NCBI GenBank assembly: GCA_019400425.1
Contig: JAFREE010000041.1
Location: 111,584-175,583, forward strand
DNA: 64,000 nucleotides
Source: Hymenochaete sp. R1
Lineage: Eukaryota > Basidiomycota > Agaricomycetes > Hymenochaetales > Hymenochaetaceae
Direction: 5' to 3'
Shown: positions 34,814 through 45,728 of the stretch, piece after piece
How positions within the stretch are numbered: the first letter of the stretch is position 1
How the letters are laid out: the number at the start of each line of letters is the position of its first letter
The notes under the pieces: generated by a model
Seen by the model: only the letters and a program-made list of their open reading frames with translations
The model's database searches: none
Told to the model about the DNA's origin: nothing
Translations under genes and position numbers: made by a program

Positions 34814-37800
34814 TCAATGAGCGAATCCAGAACCTTCCTCGTCTTCGTCATCGAACTTGAGCGTACGGTGGATCCATGAGCGGGCGCGCTTTCCATCTAA
34901 AGGTCAGAACGAGAGAAGGTACGAGTCAGTGAGCTAACGCAGGCTACGTGAAAGCGAAGAGACAACGAAAAGGTAGGAAGAAAACTCACATATATACATA
35001 GCTACATTCGTTCGACAGCAACATGTCAAAGATAATGTATTGAGAGAAAGTTCCCTTCTAAAACGCCATGACTTTAAACAGAATACTTACGAATAGTGAG
35101 GAAACATGTAAACAGCGTGATACCGCCCACAATACCGAAAACGTTGAGGACTCCACGCGACGCGAACCAGCTTTAAAAGCAAGAATAGTCAGTGCTATGC
35201 AAAGTGGAGTAGACAAATGGACCTACTCATTGATAAAGAATGTGATGATGAAGGAAAAGCTGGAAAAAAAGAGTTCATGTTCAGCCTCCATGAAACAAGT
35301 CTAATAAAGACGAGTTTCTCATACATATTCTTAAAGCTGGAAGCGATCAGAAAAATGAGGAATGTTGAGTATACGTTTTGCGTAACTGATAAACATAAAA
35401 AAACAGTGAGCTTACAAGATAACTCCTCCAAGTGCCGAATCGGCCGATTGTCTATGAGAGTCGACGACATATCCCACTGCAGCAGAGCACCCAATCGTGA
35501 TACCTGCGTTGAAGAAACAGGCGATACGTCATTATTCGAAAGGTAGAGCTCTATTGCAAGAAAACTAGCTTACCGAAGTTGATCAACCCAAAGAAAATGA
35601 CGGGTCCAATCCATGGGTCATGCAAGTGTGCAGAAATTCTGAAATAAAGTCCCACCAATACATGATAAGCTCTTGCATAAAAAGGGGGAAAGGGGGAAAA
35701 AAAAGACTCACCCCCATCCGAAGAATCCCATTCCACCGAATACAGCATAGAACGCGACGAGGACGAGGCGGAATTCCGGCTCAAACACGCCTTTGTTAGC
35801 CTGGCTGAACCGCTTCGCGACGTAGTCCGTAAGGGGACCGCATAAAAGGGCAGCAAGGAAGGCACAGATGAAAGGAGACACTTTTGGAGTTCAACATATC
35901 AGGATACCGTCGTGTTTGAGGTTTAAGTAATTGTGTAAAGAAACAAGAAAGCTTACTGTAAGTCAACCCAACCTGCGATGTCTTGAAGTTGTACGCTAAA
36001 CGAGGCCAAAGAAAAATGACAAAAGTTGAGTGTTGAATACACTTTTGCTGTGTATCGAACGGAAAACTCACGCGGAGCCGTAAACAACTGCGCTACGCTC
36101 GTCGCAATCAACACCAACCACGTAATCGCCACCCCATACACCAAGCTCGCCCACGCACACACCGGCGTCAGGCATGCAACGAACGGCCTCGCCAACAACG
36201 TCCACACCGACGCCTTCGTCGGGTACACGCCGTTATACACTTTCAAATCTTGCCAGAATGTCTTGCGCTTCTTGGTATGGAGGGAGGGAAGGGCGTAGGG
36301 CGGTGATTCTGTGGTGGCCGTTGCGGGAGAGTTAGTTGTTGGGGAGTGTGCGTGGGCGTTCGCTTCGATGTCGGTTTCGTATTTCTTATCGTCGGCGCCT
36401 GTACCGGTCGTGACGGAGGGTGAGGAAGAGGTGGTAGGGATGCGGAGGTGGCGGCGGTACGTTGTTTCGGGCACTAGAAGAAGAGGGTGAAGCATATAAG
36501 CAAGGGGTAAACGACCTATGGTGAACCGGATCCTTCTCTGACTCACTGAAGAAGAATTGTAGAATGAACAGAAGCGCGCAAGCGGCGGAGAAGATTCGAA
36601 AGGCATAACGCCATCCGAGGTGCGTGATCACTTGTCCAGCGATTGGTCTGGAATATTCAATCTAAGTCGGGACTCGACCAAGGAAGAAATGAAAGGTTTA
36701 CTTACGGAGTAATGTTAATTCCGTTAAGCAAAGCCAAGTTCCCTGAAGATATGTTTTAAGCAATGATGTACCAGAAACCATCAAATTTCTCTTACAAAGA
36801 GCAACAGGAATTCCTCGCTATGAAATGTAGGGTGAGTCTTAGGTCGGGCCCAAAAGGGCGCGAACTCTCACCTCATGCGTGAAATAGATATCCGCAATGG
36901 ATGCTCTGTGTTCAGTGACTGCTAAGAAAGCGAGTTGGCCAGGATCTCCAAGAAAAGCAAACTTACCCAACAAGAAACTCGAGTACGGCCTGGCCAATAC
37001 CTTGCAGAACTCTCGATCCTATACAAACAGTTACTTCTCGTACTACACTTCTTCTTGGGAGTCTGGCTTACCGAGAAGCATGCTGTAGCTCTTGGCTATC
37101 AACGAAAATGGTGATAAGTAAATATGCGTAAAACATTGAAAAGCTCCCTTACTGAAAGATGCGATCATCGTCCCGGAAAACATGAGCAGCGTACTCGCCA
37201 ATAGCACCTATAATACGTATACATTACCGCACCGTACCAAAAGAAGAGAAAGCTAACCCACCGGCCTCTTCCCGATCTTCAGACTCAGCACGGACCAGCA
37301 CACCGTCGAGAGGGCGAGCGCGAGGACGAGCGCGGAGCCGATGGCACGCGAGACTGCTTGAAGGGAGACACCGAGCTCGGCGGCGATGCCGACTTGGTAC
37401 GCGGAGACGAGGGGGCCCTTGGGAATTCCGTCAGTCAGTCTCATTTTCATTTTCTTCTTTCTCAAGCGAAGACGGGGAGAACGTACGAGGGCACCGCAAA
37501 TTGTAGCTGGATTTCGGTGAAAGGGAGGTTTATTCGTCAGACAAATGGATTCATGGGGAAATAACAAGATATAACGGAGGACTTACTTCCGTAGACCCTA
37601 GCAAATGCAAACACAAACCATCCAATCAGTTCCGTATTTTACGATACAACGCAACGTAAAAGCGACGCGCACGGTACGACAACCAATCAGCCATCCTCAC
37701 TCGCTCTGCCGAAAACCACGTCGTAAACATAAGAAAACACTCACAGCACACCAAACACCATATGTTTCTTCCACCTCGGCCAATTCAACGGATCATCTGG

Positions 37801-38076
37801 ATCATCGCTCGGCTGCGGCACCAGTACAATATGCGTCTGTTCCCCCTCCTCTTCTCCCTTTTCACCTCCAGTTCCTTGCCCCACCTTTCGGCCCTTCCCC
37901 CTGCCTCTCCGATGGTGAACAGTCGCATGCTTCAGATGCGTGAAATCGATCCGCGCGCCGTTCGCGCCGTAAGCGTCCTCGACGGCTCGTTGGTTGAGGA
38001 GGGAGGGGTCGTCTGAGAAGACGCAGGTGCCCGGGACGTGTGCGAGGTGGGTGTCGTCGAGGATTCCAAGGCCCAT
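34814..38076 (-). CDS. MFS transporter, copy 2 (paralogue)
   Basis: This is the paralogue of the gene at 21317-24336, with the same layout: MGLGILDDTHLAHVPGTCVF, then LVPQPSDDPDDPLNWPRWKK before TM1, microexons of 11 bases (37597-37587, VYG) and 20 bases (37506-37487, TTICGAL), GSALVLALALSTVCWSVLSL, a charged loop starting VPETTYRRHLRIP, VYGVAITWLVLIATSVAQL, DPWIGPVIFFGLINFG and the tail GKRARSWIHRTLKFDDEDEE, ending GSGFAH. The N-terminal loop is longer than in copy 1, with a basic/Gly-Glu insert (HHRRGRGKGRKVG). An in-frame ATG 69 bases upstream (38145) exists; I chose 38076 because it aligns with copy 1. It is a plasma-membrane or vacuolar carrier by family; the substrate is unknown. It sits just upstream of the unknown tandem family, on the same strand. 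Confidence 0.85.
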
Positions 38077-39461
38077 TGCGAGAGGTTCTTCTTCTCTTTC
38101 TTTTGGGCTCGTTTCTTTCGCTTCAGGGAACGGGATGACGAACACGTTCGTTCAAGTCGAGGACCAGGACGAGAACAGCAAACCTTCAACTAAGCCCCCA
38201 TACCGACGACGCCTTGAAGACTCTTTATAACACAGCGATACCGATAGTCAGATCCTCCGTACCCGATCGTTCCAAAAAAAGTAACGTTCTAAAATACCAA
38301 GCCCCTCCGAGCAAACGAAACCCAGAAACCAGCCAATCGAAAGCGCGAGCCGTCAAGGGATTGCTCTGATGGGGTACCATTATCCAGGAACACGGATACA
38401 CGGGAAAACAACTCCCGAGATCTCAGTGTTTTCTATTAAGATTGTGCTGGAAGAGCTGGAAGAGAATTCAGAACTTCATTAATTGAGTCGGATCGATCGG
38501 TGACTCGTGAGCAAGACGAGGCCGCCATGTCGATGTTCATGATAATGATATCGGTATCGGTCTATAATGGTGTTTGGTCCAGAAGAGCTAGAATGGGCTT
38601 TCTTCCGAGCCCAGAAATGAGACAAACCAATTTAGGGCGGTTGTCGTATCGAGTCTCACCCCGCATCAAGAATATCGATAGATTGAGCTACCAGTGAACG
38701 TCGTTGCCGTTGCCGTCTTCAAAGAAATTCGTCCTTCAAAAGCCAGTACAAGCAGATTCTTCAGCGTCAGCTACGTTCATGGACTGTCAACGAGTCGAAG
38801 TCGAGGTTTGCGTTCGCTGGTCCCTGGCATTACTTGAAAGACTCAGAAAGAGAAAGGAAGAAGAAAACCAAGGTAAGTTTGGAACTTCGGAACCAAATCC
38901 GCAAGAAATTATTACTTAATCGAGCAAATATCCTCACAGCACGGGTGTCTAACTTGCCCGAACCTCGAACCTCTCGAACCCCCGAACCCCGAATCAATAA
39001 TTTTTAGCTTAAGCATTAGGGATTGCCATCGTCAGAACCTTCCAACTTTCCCTCAAACAACGCATAAATGGTTCAACCTCTTTTCATAACGATCGAGTCC
39101 TTTCCTCAACAGAAGCACGACATTGTTCGCTGCCATCGAATGTCTCTGCTGATTTGGATGCAATCGGGTCTAGAGGCAAGGTGGATTCGAAGTAGGGAGG
39201 GCTTTCGTTGCCGAGACCGATAAAAATGTACATGGACCTGGAGGGTCAACCCAATAGGTCGTTGATCAAGGCTGAGACTGAGAAACGCACGAGTCCAAAC
39301 GAGCATAGACTCATTGACGAATGAATCTCCCTTTGTGAGGTTAGGTATGAGTACGAGTCAGATCGAGGGCGAGGGTTGCACTTAGAGGGACCACGACACA
39401 ACGTATTCCGACTCCTACAGTACATGCACGCACTCATTTGTATCCCACGGCGTCGCCAGCG
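38077..39461. other. Intergenic, MFS copy 2 promoter
   Basis: 1385 bases. The left part is the transporter promoter and 5' region. Short frames (38500-38697, 38704-38919) show no family and no consistent splice partners. The right end is the EMC7 3' flank. Confidence 0.5.
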
Positions 39462-40791
39462 TCACTTTCTCTTCCCACCCTTACCCGCTTTTCCTCCTTT
39501 CGACCCACCCCCACCGCCTGTCTTTGGACTTCCAGACTGGGCAGATACTTGGCCTTGACCCACGGCGCCTTCCGAGCTCCCGTCGCCGTCTTGTAGGAGT
39601 GCTGAGAGCCTGTGCTCAGTCGAGCCGGCATCAACGATCAATCAGTGTCCCAACAAAATGAAGCGAAACAGAAGAGACACGAAGACTTTTTTTGAAAAGA
39701 AAAGAAAAACTAACTCACCCGCCTCTGATGTCTCCGGAATGCATGGCGCTTTGGATATTGGACATGCGTGCTTGGCGTTCGTTGATCTCCTTCGCAATCT
39801 CTGGGTCAAGGTTTTTCTGGAAGGGAGATGAGCCAGGGGGAAAAGACAGGAACACGGGGAAGGGAAGAGAGCGTAAAATGGAGGGCGAAATAAAGCTTTA
39901 GTCGTTAGTTTCAGTGGTGCAGAATTCCAAGGACAACATGGGACAGGTGGGCGGAAGAATAAGATTAATATGCTTGTTATTCCTGCCAATTCCTCTCTCC
40001 AAAATACAAAACAGAGATTCAAAACACTCACAATAAGATACGGCATCCCCACTAACAACACACCCATGACGACCATCATAAGTATCATCGGGTTCTGCAG
40101 CATCCCAAGGGCATTGAACCCTTGCCTCTCAACGAAATAGGACGCCTTCTGACGCGCGGTGAGGACGATGGGGTAAGGGAGGGAGACGGGGGAGGGTGGG
40201 TCATGTGGGGTTCCGGGGACGTAGGGGTGAACGGAGGGGAAGGTTTCGCCGGAAGGGTAGACGTCGATTCGGAGCTGGGTGGAAGTAAAGATGGGTTAGG
40301 GTTAGGATGCACCATGGAATGGGACAGTTACTGACTGAGTCGAAGGTGTAGTCGTGAGAGAGGACAGACAGGATGTACGAGCCTTCGTTCACGTCGGGTC
40401 TGGTTGTAAGTTAAGTGTTGGCCGTCGTCGTCGTCGTCGAAAGTGAGCAGCAATAACACGCACATTGAGAACGAACCGTCTCGCTTGACGTTGGCAGAGT
40501 AGAGTCCGCCGTCGAGCACAACTTTGGACTGTCCGAGATCTCTGAATGCTGCAGAATGCAAACATAATATTCAAAAGTCGATTTTGTCATTGTTTCATTT
40601 TTTTTAACGTTGAACAGTGAGACGCACTCGGGCACAGATCGTTGAAGAGGACACGGCCTTCGAGAGACGCGTCGGCAAAAGCGCTGGAAATAAACAAGCG
40701 TTGGTCGGTGATGATGCCAGACCTTTTTGTATCACACTCACGACAACGCTGACGCCGATGCCAACAGACCAGCAAATAACGCAGCCAGCAT
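39462..40791 (-). CDS. EMC7: ER membrane complex subunit 7 (EMC7)
   Basis: Predicted 247 residues in seven exons: 40791-40742, 40683-40628, 40548-40464, 40399-40336, 40274-40032, 39816-39719, 39609-39462; all phases agree. It starts with a signal peptide (MLAALFAGLLASASALS). The lumenal beta-sandwich domain (EMC7 family, DUF2012) follows: GRVLFNDLCPTFRDLGQSKV, VLDGGLYSANVKRDGSFSI, PDVNEGSYILSVLSHDYTFD and LRIDVYPSGETFPSV. One TM helix (MILMMVVMGVLLVGMPYLI) precedes a cytosolic DPEIAKEINERQARM helix and a Gly/Lys-rich tail. EMC inserts tail-anchored and multipass proteins into the ER membrane. Length and topology match the family. A shared 237-base promoter region separates it from the divergent phosphatase gene. 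Confidence 0.92.
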
Positions 40792-41028
40792 TCTCAGGAC
40801 TGGAGATGACGAAGGCGAGAGGAAAGAGGAGGACGTGATGAGAAGAAGAGAAGAACGCTGAGCTCTATTTGGTTCAGATCGGCAGGGTCTGGTCTGCAGC
40901 GCCAACGTCCATCCCCCTGAACACTTCCCTCAACGACGGCGACGACGAGCAATACCCATAATACGCACGCAAATCATCGTCTTCAATAACAATACCACCC
41001 GCCGCCGTTGACGACGTCCATCATCATC
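40792..41028. promoter_or_regulatory. Bidirectional promoter, EMC7 / phosphatase
   Basis: Only 237 bases separate the two divergent ATGs, so both 5' UTRs and promoters must lie here. Sequence is mixed, with GA-rich blocks (40806-40860) and CGACGGCGACGACG near 40935. No specific factor site is claimed. Confidence 0.5.
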
Positions 41029-44000
41029 ATGAGCGGGCTCGTTACTCCGCCGGCGGAAGCAATGCCCACAACGCCTCGTCCAAAGCGTATCCGCCCAAAG
41101 CTCTCCATTGGCGTCGACGGCCTTCGCAATGCTGCAAAACGCAACATCACCCTCGACACAGACCCATCGCCCATCGTCGTTGGTGCTGCCCACAATAATA
41201 CCGCCAGCGGCTCTGGACTGGGAGTGGGAGTGGGAGTGGGAGTGAGTCCGGCTAGGAACAACAACAAGGTCTCGGCCTCTCCATCCACATCCACATCAGA
41301 CACATCCTCCTCCTCATCCATCTCGTCCCCGACCATCGGCAACAATAACGCTGGCGGAGTGACTGCAGGTGGGAGTGCAGGCACAGACGTGTTCAGCATC
41401 AACTCAGACTCGGACTACTCTGACGACCACGACCTGTCCAAGAACTTTGAGAAGCTCGAGCGGTTGCGGAAGAGCGTACGCAAGAACCTTCGTCTGCGTC
41501 CGCTGAAGTCTCATCTTGACCTACACGACGCCAATAACAACGCAGCCAGCTCGTCGAGCTCTCATCCGACACCAAAGTCGGGGGGACTTGAGCTCCAACG
41601 CCTCCTCCTCCATCATCATCGCACGCAGAGTCTCACACAGAACCAGAGGTCAGACAGTCCCGTGTCCATCTTAACGGACGACAGCGTCGACAACGACGAC
41701 GACGAGTTCTCTTCAGCGGCGCCCTCGCCTGCGCTAAGCGTGTATTACACCCCTACGACAGAGTTTAGGGATACGCCTGTCAGTGCACGCTTCATTGGTA
41801 TTGGGTCTGGATTCGCAGCTGCTGCTGCCGTCACCGCCGACGCAACTCCGATCTCGTTTTCCCGGCACAGGATGTCCCAATCCCAATCACCCGTGCCGTC
41901 AGTACTAGTGCCAGAGCCGTCTGTGCCTGCGTCCACATCGACGTCGGCGTCGGCGCAGACCCCACACCCGCTGCCAGAACCTCAGCCCATGGATCCCAGC
42001 ACGCTCGGGAACCGACTGTCGTCGGGATCACGCCGGCCCTTGGTGCTTGACACCCGGAAGACGGCATCATATCTCTCCAGCCGGATCCAGCACAGCATCA
42101 ACATCGCCATTCCCTCTTTAATTCTCAGACGCTGTGCGAAGAAGCCCAGCTCGGGTCTCGTCTCCCTTGCTGCCCTCCGCTCGTACGTGTCCACCGACGA
42201 CGGAAAGCGGAGGTGGGACGAGCTGCTGTTCCGTGCAGATGACGCCGAACCCAAACACGACACCGACGGTGGATCCGCGACGGGCGGTGCACCATCTTCG
42301 TCAGCTTCAGCATCTGGAGCTGAAGAAAAGTCATACGACGTCGGCATCTGGGACGGGGATATCGTCGTATATGATGATGATATGAAGGAAGATGAACGAA
42401 ATCGCGATAACCCACAAGCAGCGCTCTCCTGGGCTCTCATATACAAGATTCTCCAGCCCCTAGTTGGCCCAAGCCGTCCCGTGTATTTTCTCAAAGGGGG
42501 TATGGTCGCTATGCCCCATCAATACATCGAGCGGGGTGATGCCCCTCTCAGTAATATCTACGCATATTCAGCCACTGCTACTGGTTCTGCCGCTGACGGT
42601 CCCGGGCGAGCCGCCGGAGCAATCGCTCGCAAAGGCGAGGACGGCACCGGGTTCGGCTGGCAGGGGCGGGTGCAGGGGCAAGAGCGAACAACACAGCAGC
42701 AGGAAAGCGCGCAGACACCCTCACTGCTACAATCGCAATCGCAGGCATCGACGGGCTCCGTCCGTCGACCCTCAGCGGGAAGTGGTTTGTTTCAGCTTGA
42801 CACGCAGGCGGCTGCCCGTTCAAAAGCGATGCCCGAAGTAGAACTACCGAGCTCTTCGCCCAAACCCCTCCTTCTCTCCTCCTCGAACCATAACCTCTTC
42901 AACAACAGCAGCAGTAGCAACAATAACAACAATAACGCCAACGGCAGTATGCTCTGCGACTACTCGCCGTCGCCGTCCCCATCGTCATCCGTGTTCCCTC
43001 ACCACCTGGCCAAACCACGCAAGGGCAGCATACCCAATCTTAGGAAAATCGATACGAGCTCCGCAGAGAGGCTAGTGCCGCGTCTGACGCTCAAGACTGT
43101 GCCCATGAACGTGCCCGCGAAGTCAAACACGCTCGCAGCACCGCCCGCTACGACTGGTGGAGGCGGGTTCTCTTTATCTAACAACAAAGACAACAACTCG
43201 ATGAGCAGACGCTCGTCTTCCTCGTCGCTCCGCTCCAACTCGCCCTCCCATCTCAACCTCACCTTTTCCCACAAAAACGCGTCGTCTTCGTCCTCAACGT
43301 CTTCATCTCTGGCTGCTGGGAATGGGCTCTCACCACGACGTACGATGAGCAACAGGAGCTCGACAGAGTCTCTCTCACCGCACCGCGCCGAGCTCTTACT
43401 ACCTCCTACACCTCTGACACCCGTAGGCGGCTCCGGTCCGCCCTCCTCGCCCGCCACCGCCCGCCCAGACCGCGACCTCCTCTCCGCACATGACTTCGAC
43501 CCCCCACCCTCAACAGAGGACCCCCTTCCCTCTTTTACCATCTCAACCATTCTCCCGAATTTCCTGTATCTGGGCCCGGAGCCGACGAGCGCAGAGCACG
43601 TGGCGGAGTTGAAGGCGCTTGGGGTAAAGAGGGTGTTGAATATTGCGATTGAGTGCGATGATGATTTGGGATTGGGGCTGAGGGAGGTGTTTGAGCGGTA
43701 TACGAGGATACCGATGAGGGATATTGTAGAAGAGGAGAACGTTGCAAGGAGCGTGAGGGAGGCATGTGAAGCGCTTGGTGAGTGTCTCCGACATTTCACG
43801 ATTTAATTCAATTTCAAACGACTAATCGCTAACTTTCTACCTATGCCTGCCTCAGACGACGCCCGCCTACACAGCGCCCCGACTTACGTCCATTGCAAAG
43901 CAGGCAAGTCGCGATCCGTGACCGCCGTCATCGCGTATCTCATCCACGCCAACCACTGGACGCTCTCGCGCGCCTACGCCTTCGTCACCGAGCGCAGGAA

Positions 44001-44625
44001 GGGCATCTCTCCAAATATCGGGTTCGTGTCCGAGTTGATGACGTTCGAGGAGATGGAGCTGGGCGTCAAGTCGAATGGAGTGTGTACGGGTCCTGGGCCT
44101 GGGTCGAGTTCTGCTGCGGGTACCGGGGCTGGGGGGTTGTCGAATGGGAATGGGAAGGGTGCCGGGGCAGACGCGAAGGGAAACTCGAACGAATCGAATA
44201 CACACACGCATGCTTCCACCTCTTACTCATACGCCTCCAATCCGCGCCGCGCCGCCAACCTCCGCGAGTCGCTCCCTCCTCTCCTTGCGGCGCACCACCA
44301 CCAAAATTCAGACCTCATCCTTGTCCCCGGACTACTCTCCGCAGGACCGGCCGGTACACTGTCTTCCTCCGGTGCAAATGGTGGAGATTTACACGGTATA
44401 GGTGGGGAAGAGGTGGGCCATTCGGGCCAGGAAGTGGAGGTGAAGGATGCGAGTGGACGGTATAGGCATGCGAGGAGGGCGCCAGTGGATGAGAATACAC
44501 TCCAGCCGATGAGGAGAGTGAGTAAGGCAGGGTTGGAGAGTAGTGAATGGTTAGGAGCTCTTCGAGCGGGTGCAAATGGAGGCGAAGGGGGTGGTGGTGG
44601 TGGTAGCGGTGGTGAAGGGTCGTGA
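41029..44625 (+). CDS. Dual-specificity (MAP kinase-type) phosphatase
   Basis: Predicted 1172 residues in two exons, 41029-43777 and 43856-44625. The N-terminal ~830 residues are low-complexity (Ser, Asn, Gly, His runs) with a few conserved-looking pockets (LSKNFEKLERLRKSVRKNLR; ALIYKILQPLVGPSRPVYFL, which may be a degenerate rhodanese-like MAPK-docking domain). The DSP catalytic domain (~845-985) has ILPNFLYLGPEPTSAEH, VKRVLNIAIECDDD, the general-acid region PMRDIVEEEN, and the active site HCKAGKSRS with Cys at about 930 and Arg at 936. The intron splits the domain just before the active site. The tail is Gly/Ser-rich. By family it removes phosphate from Tyr/Thr of MAP kinases (Msg5/Pmp1-like). 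The Asn and Gly runs are slippage-prone but intact. Confidence 0.9.
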
Positions 44626-45728
44626 CGATTACGGTCCTTGTGGATGGAGGTGAGGATGGGGACGGGGACGAATGTCTGTGTTTCGGCATAGTTTTGAGTC
44701 CCTCGTTGGGCGATGTTCGTGTTTTTCTTTCAATTCAACTGTAAATGACCTTACTTCTCTTCTTGACAGCTTTGCCTGTTCTTGTGATGAAAACGCATAT
44801 CTTGCTCTTCCCTCTTCACCTCCCTCTCGTTTCCTAATGTCTGTTCGCCTTCATTGTATATCCTATTTTATTCACCCACTTCTCGACCATTTTTCTCTTT
44901 GATCCATGTATGTTTCATGTTTGGCCCGTAGTCCGAACTTACGCTCTCGTTTTCAATCTTCCGGGTCCTTTTTATGCATTGTCATCACGAACCCACGAAC
45001 CACTCGCTGCATCTTCAGATTTCTTTCTTTGCCTTCCTTCCTTTTTGTGTCGACTTTCCAGATTTTCAGATGTTAAATGAGCATGGGCATTCGACTATAT
45101 TTGACTCGTTCGTCTTTTGGTTCACTTCGACAGCTCTCTTGCCCGCCCCTTTCAGGATAATATCACCGCGAGCGTCAACGTCGATGTCGGACGCGCCCCA
45201 GCATCTTCAATTCGTCATACATTATTGATATCGTAAGAATTTTATCTTCCTTTGTTTCCGATTACTAACGCACTCGACTTGGTGATATTGAACGGTGAAT
45301 AACAAACAACACGAATTAATTCATCTTTACACGCTGGGCCTTGAACTGAACTTGAAGAAGTGTATGCGAAAGCGAGATTTGATACATACACGTCATTTAG
45401 TACAGTAGTATTAGCTAGTCGAAAGGAGGTGCTAACGACGCCCATATGTCACGATATTGTTTGTGCACGACGGTTCAGTTATTTGTCTTAGATGATAGAT
45501 AAAGGACTCGGAATAGCCCTGACACTGAGAACGAAACATACGTTCCCTTGACTCGCTTTCCCTTGATCACCCATTAAGAGCCTCTGTAATTCAAGTCTTA
45601 TCTTCCATCCTCATCTCCTTCAAATCTTTCCTCAGGTTTCAAGCGCTAGCTTTGCCAACCATCCGTGCAGCGTTCCGAACGGACCAAACCAGACTAAACC
45701 CCTCATCCTCCCTCCTGGTATCATCTTC
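44626..45728. other. Convergent 3' intergenic region
   Basis: 1103 bases between two convergent genes, presumably both 3' UTRs and terminators. Plus-strand T/C-rich sequence fills 44700-45100. Short frames here are biased and not supported. Frames such as 45652-45843 (+) are antisense to the amidohydrolase end. Confidence 0.55.

Noticed and set aside
21317..38076. Biosynthetic gene cluster or transposon island
   Set aside because: No backbone synthase, tailoring enzyme, transposase, reverse transcriptase or terminal repeat is visible.
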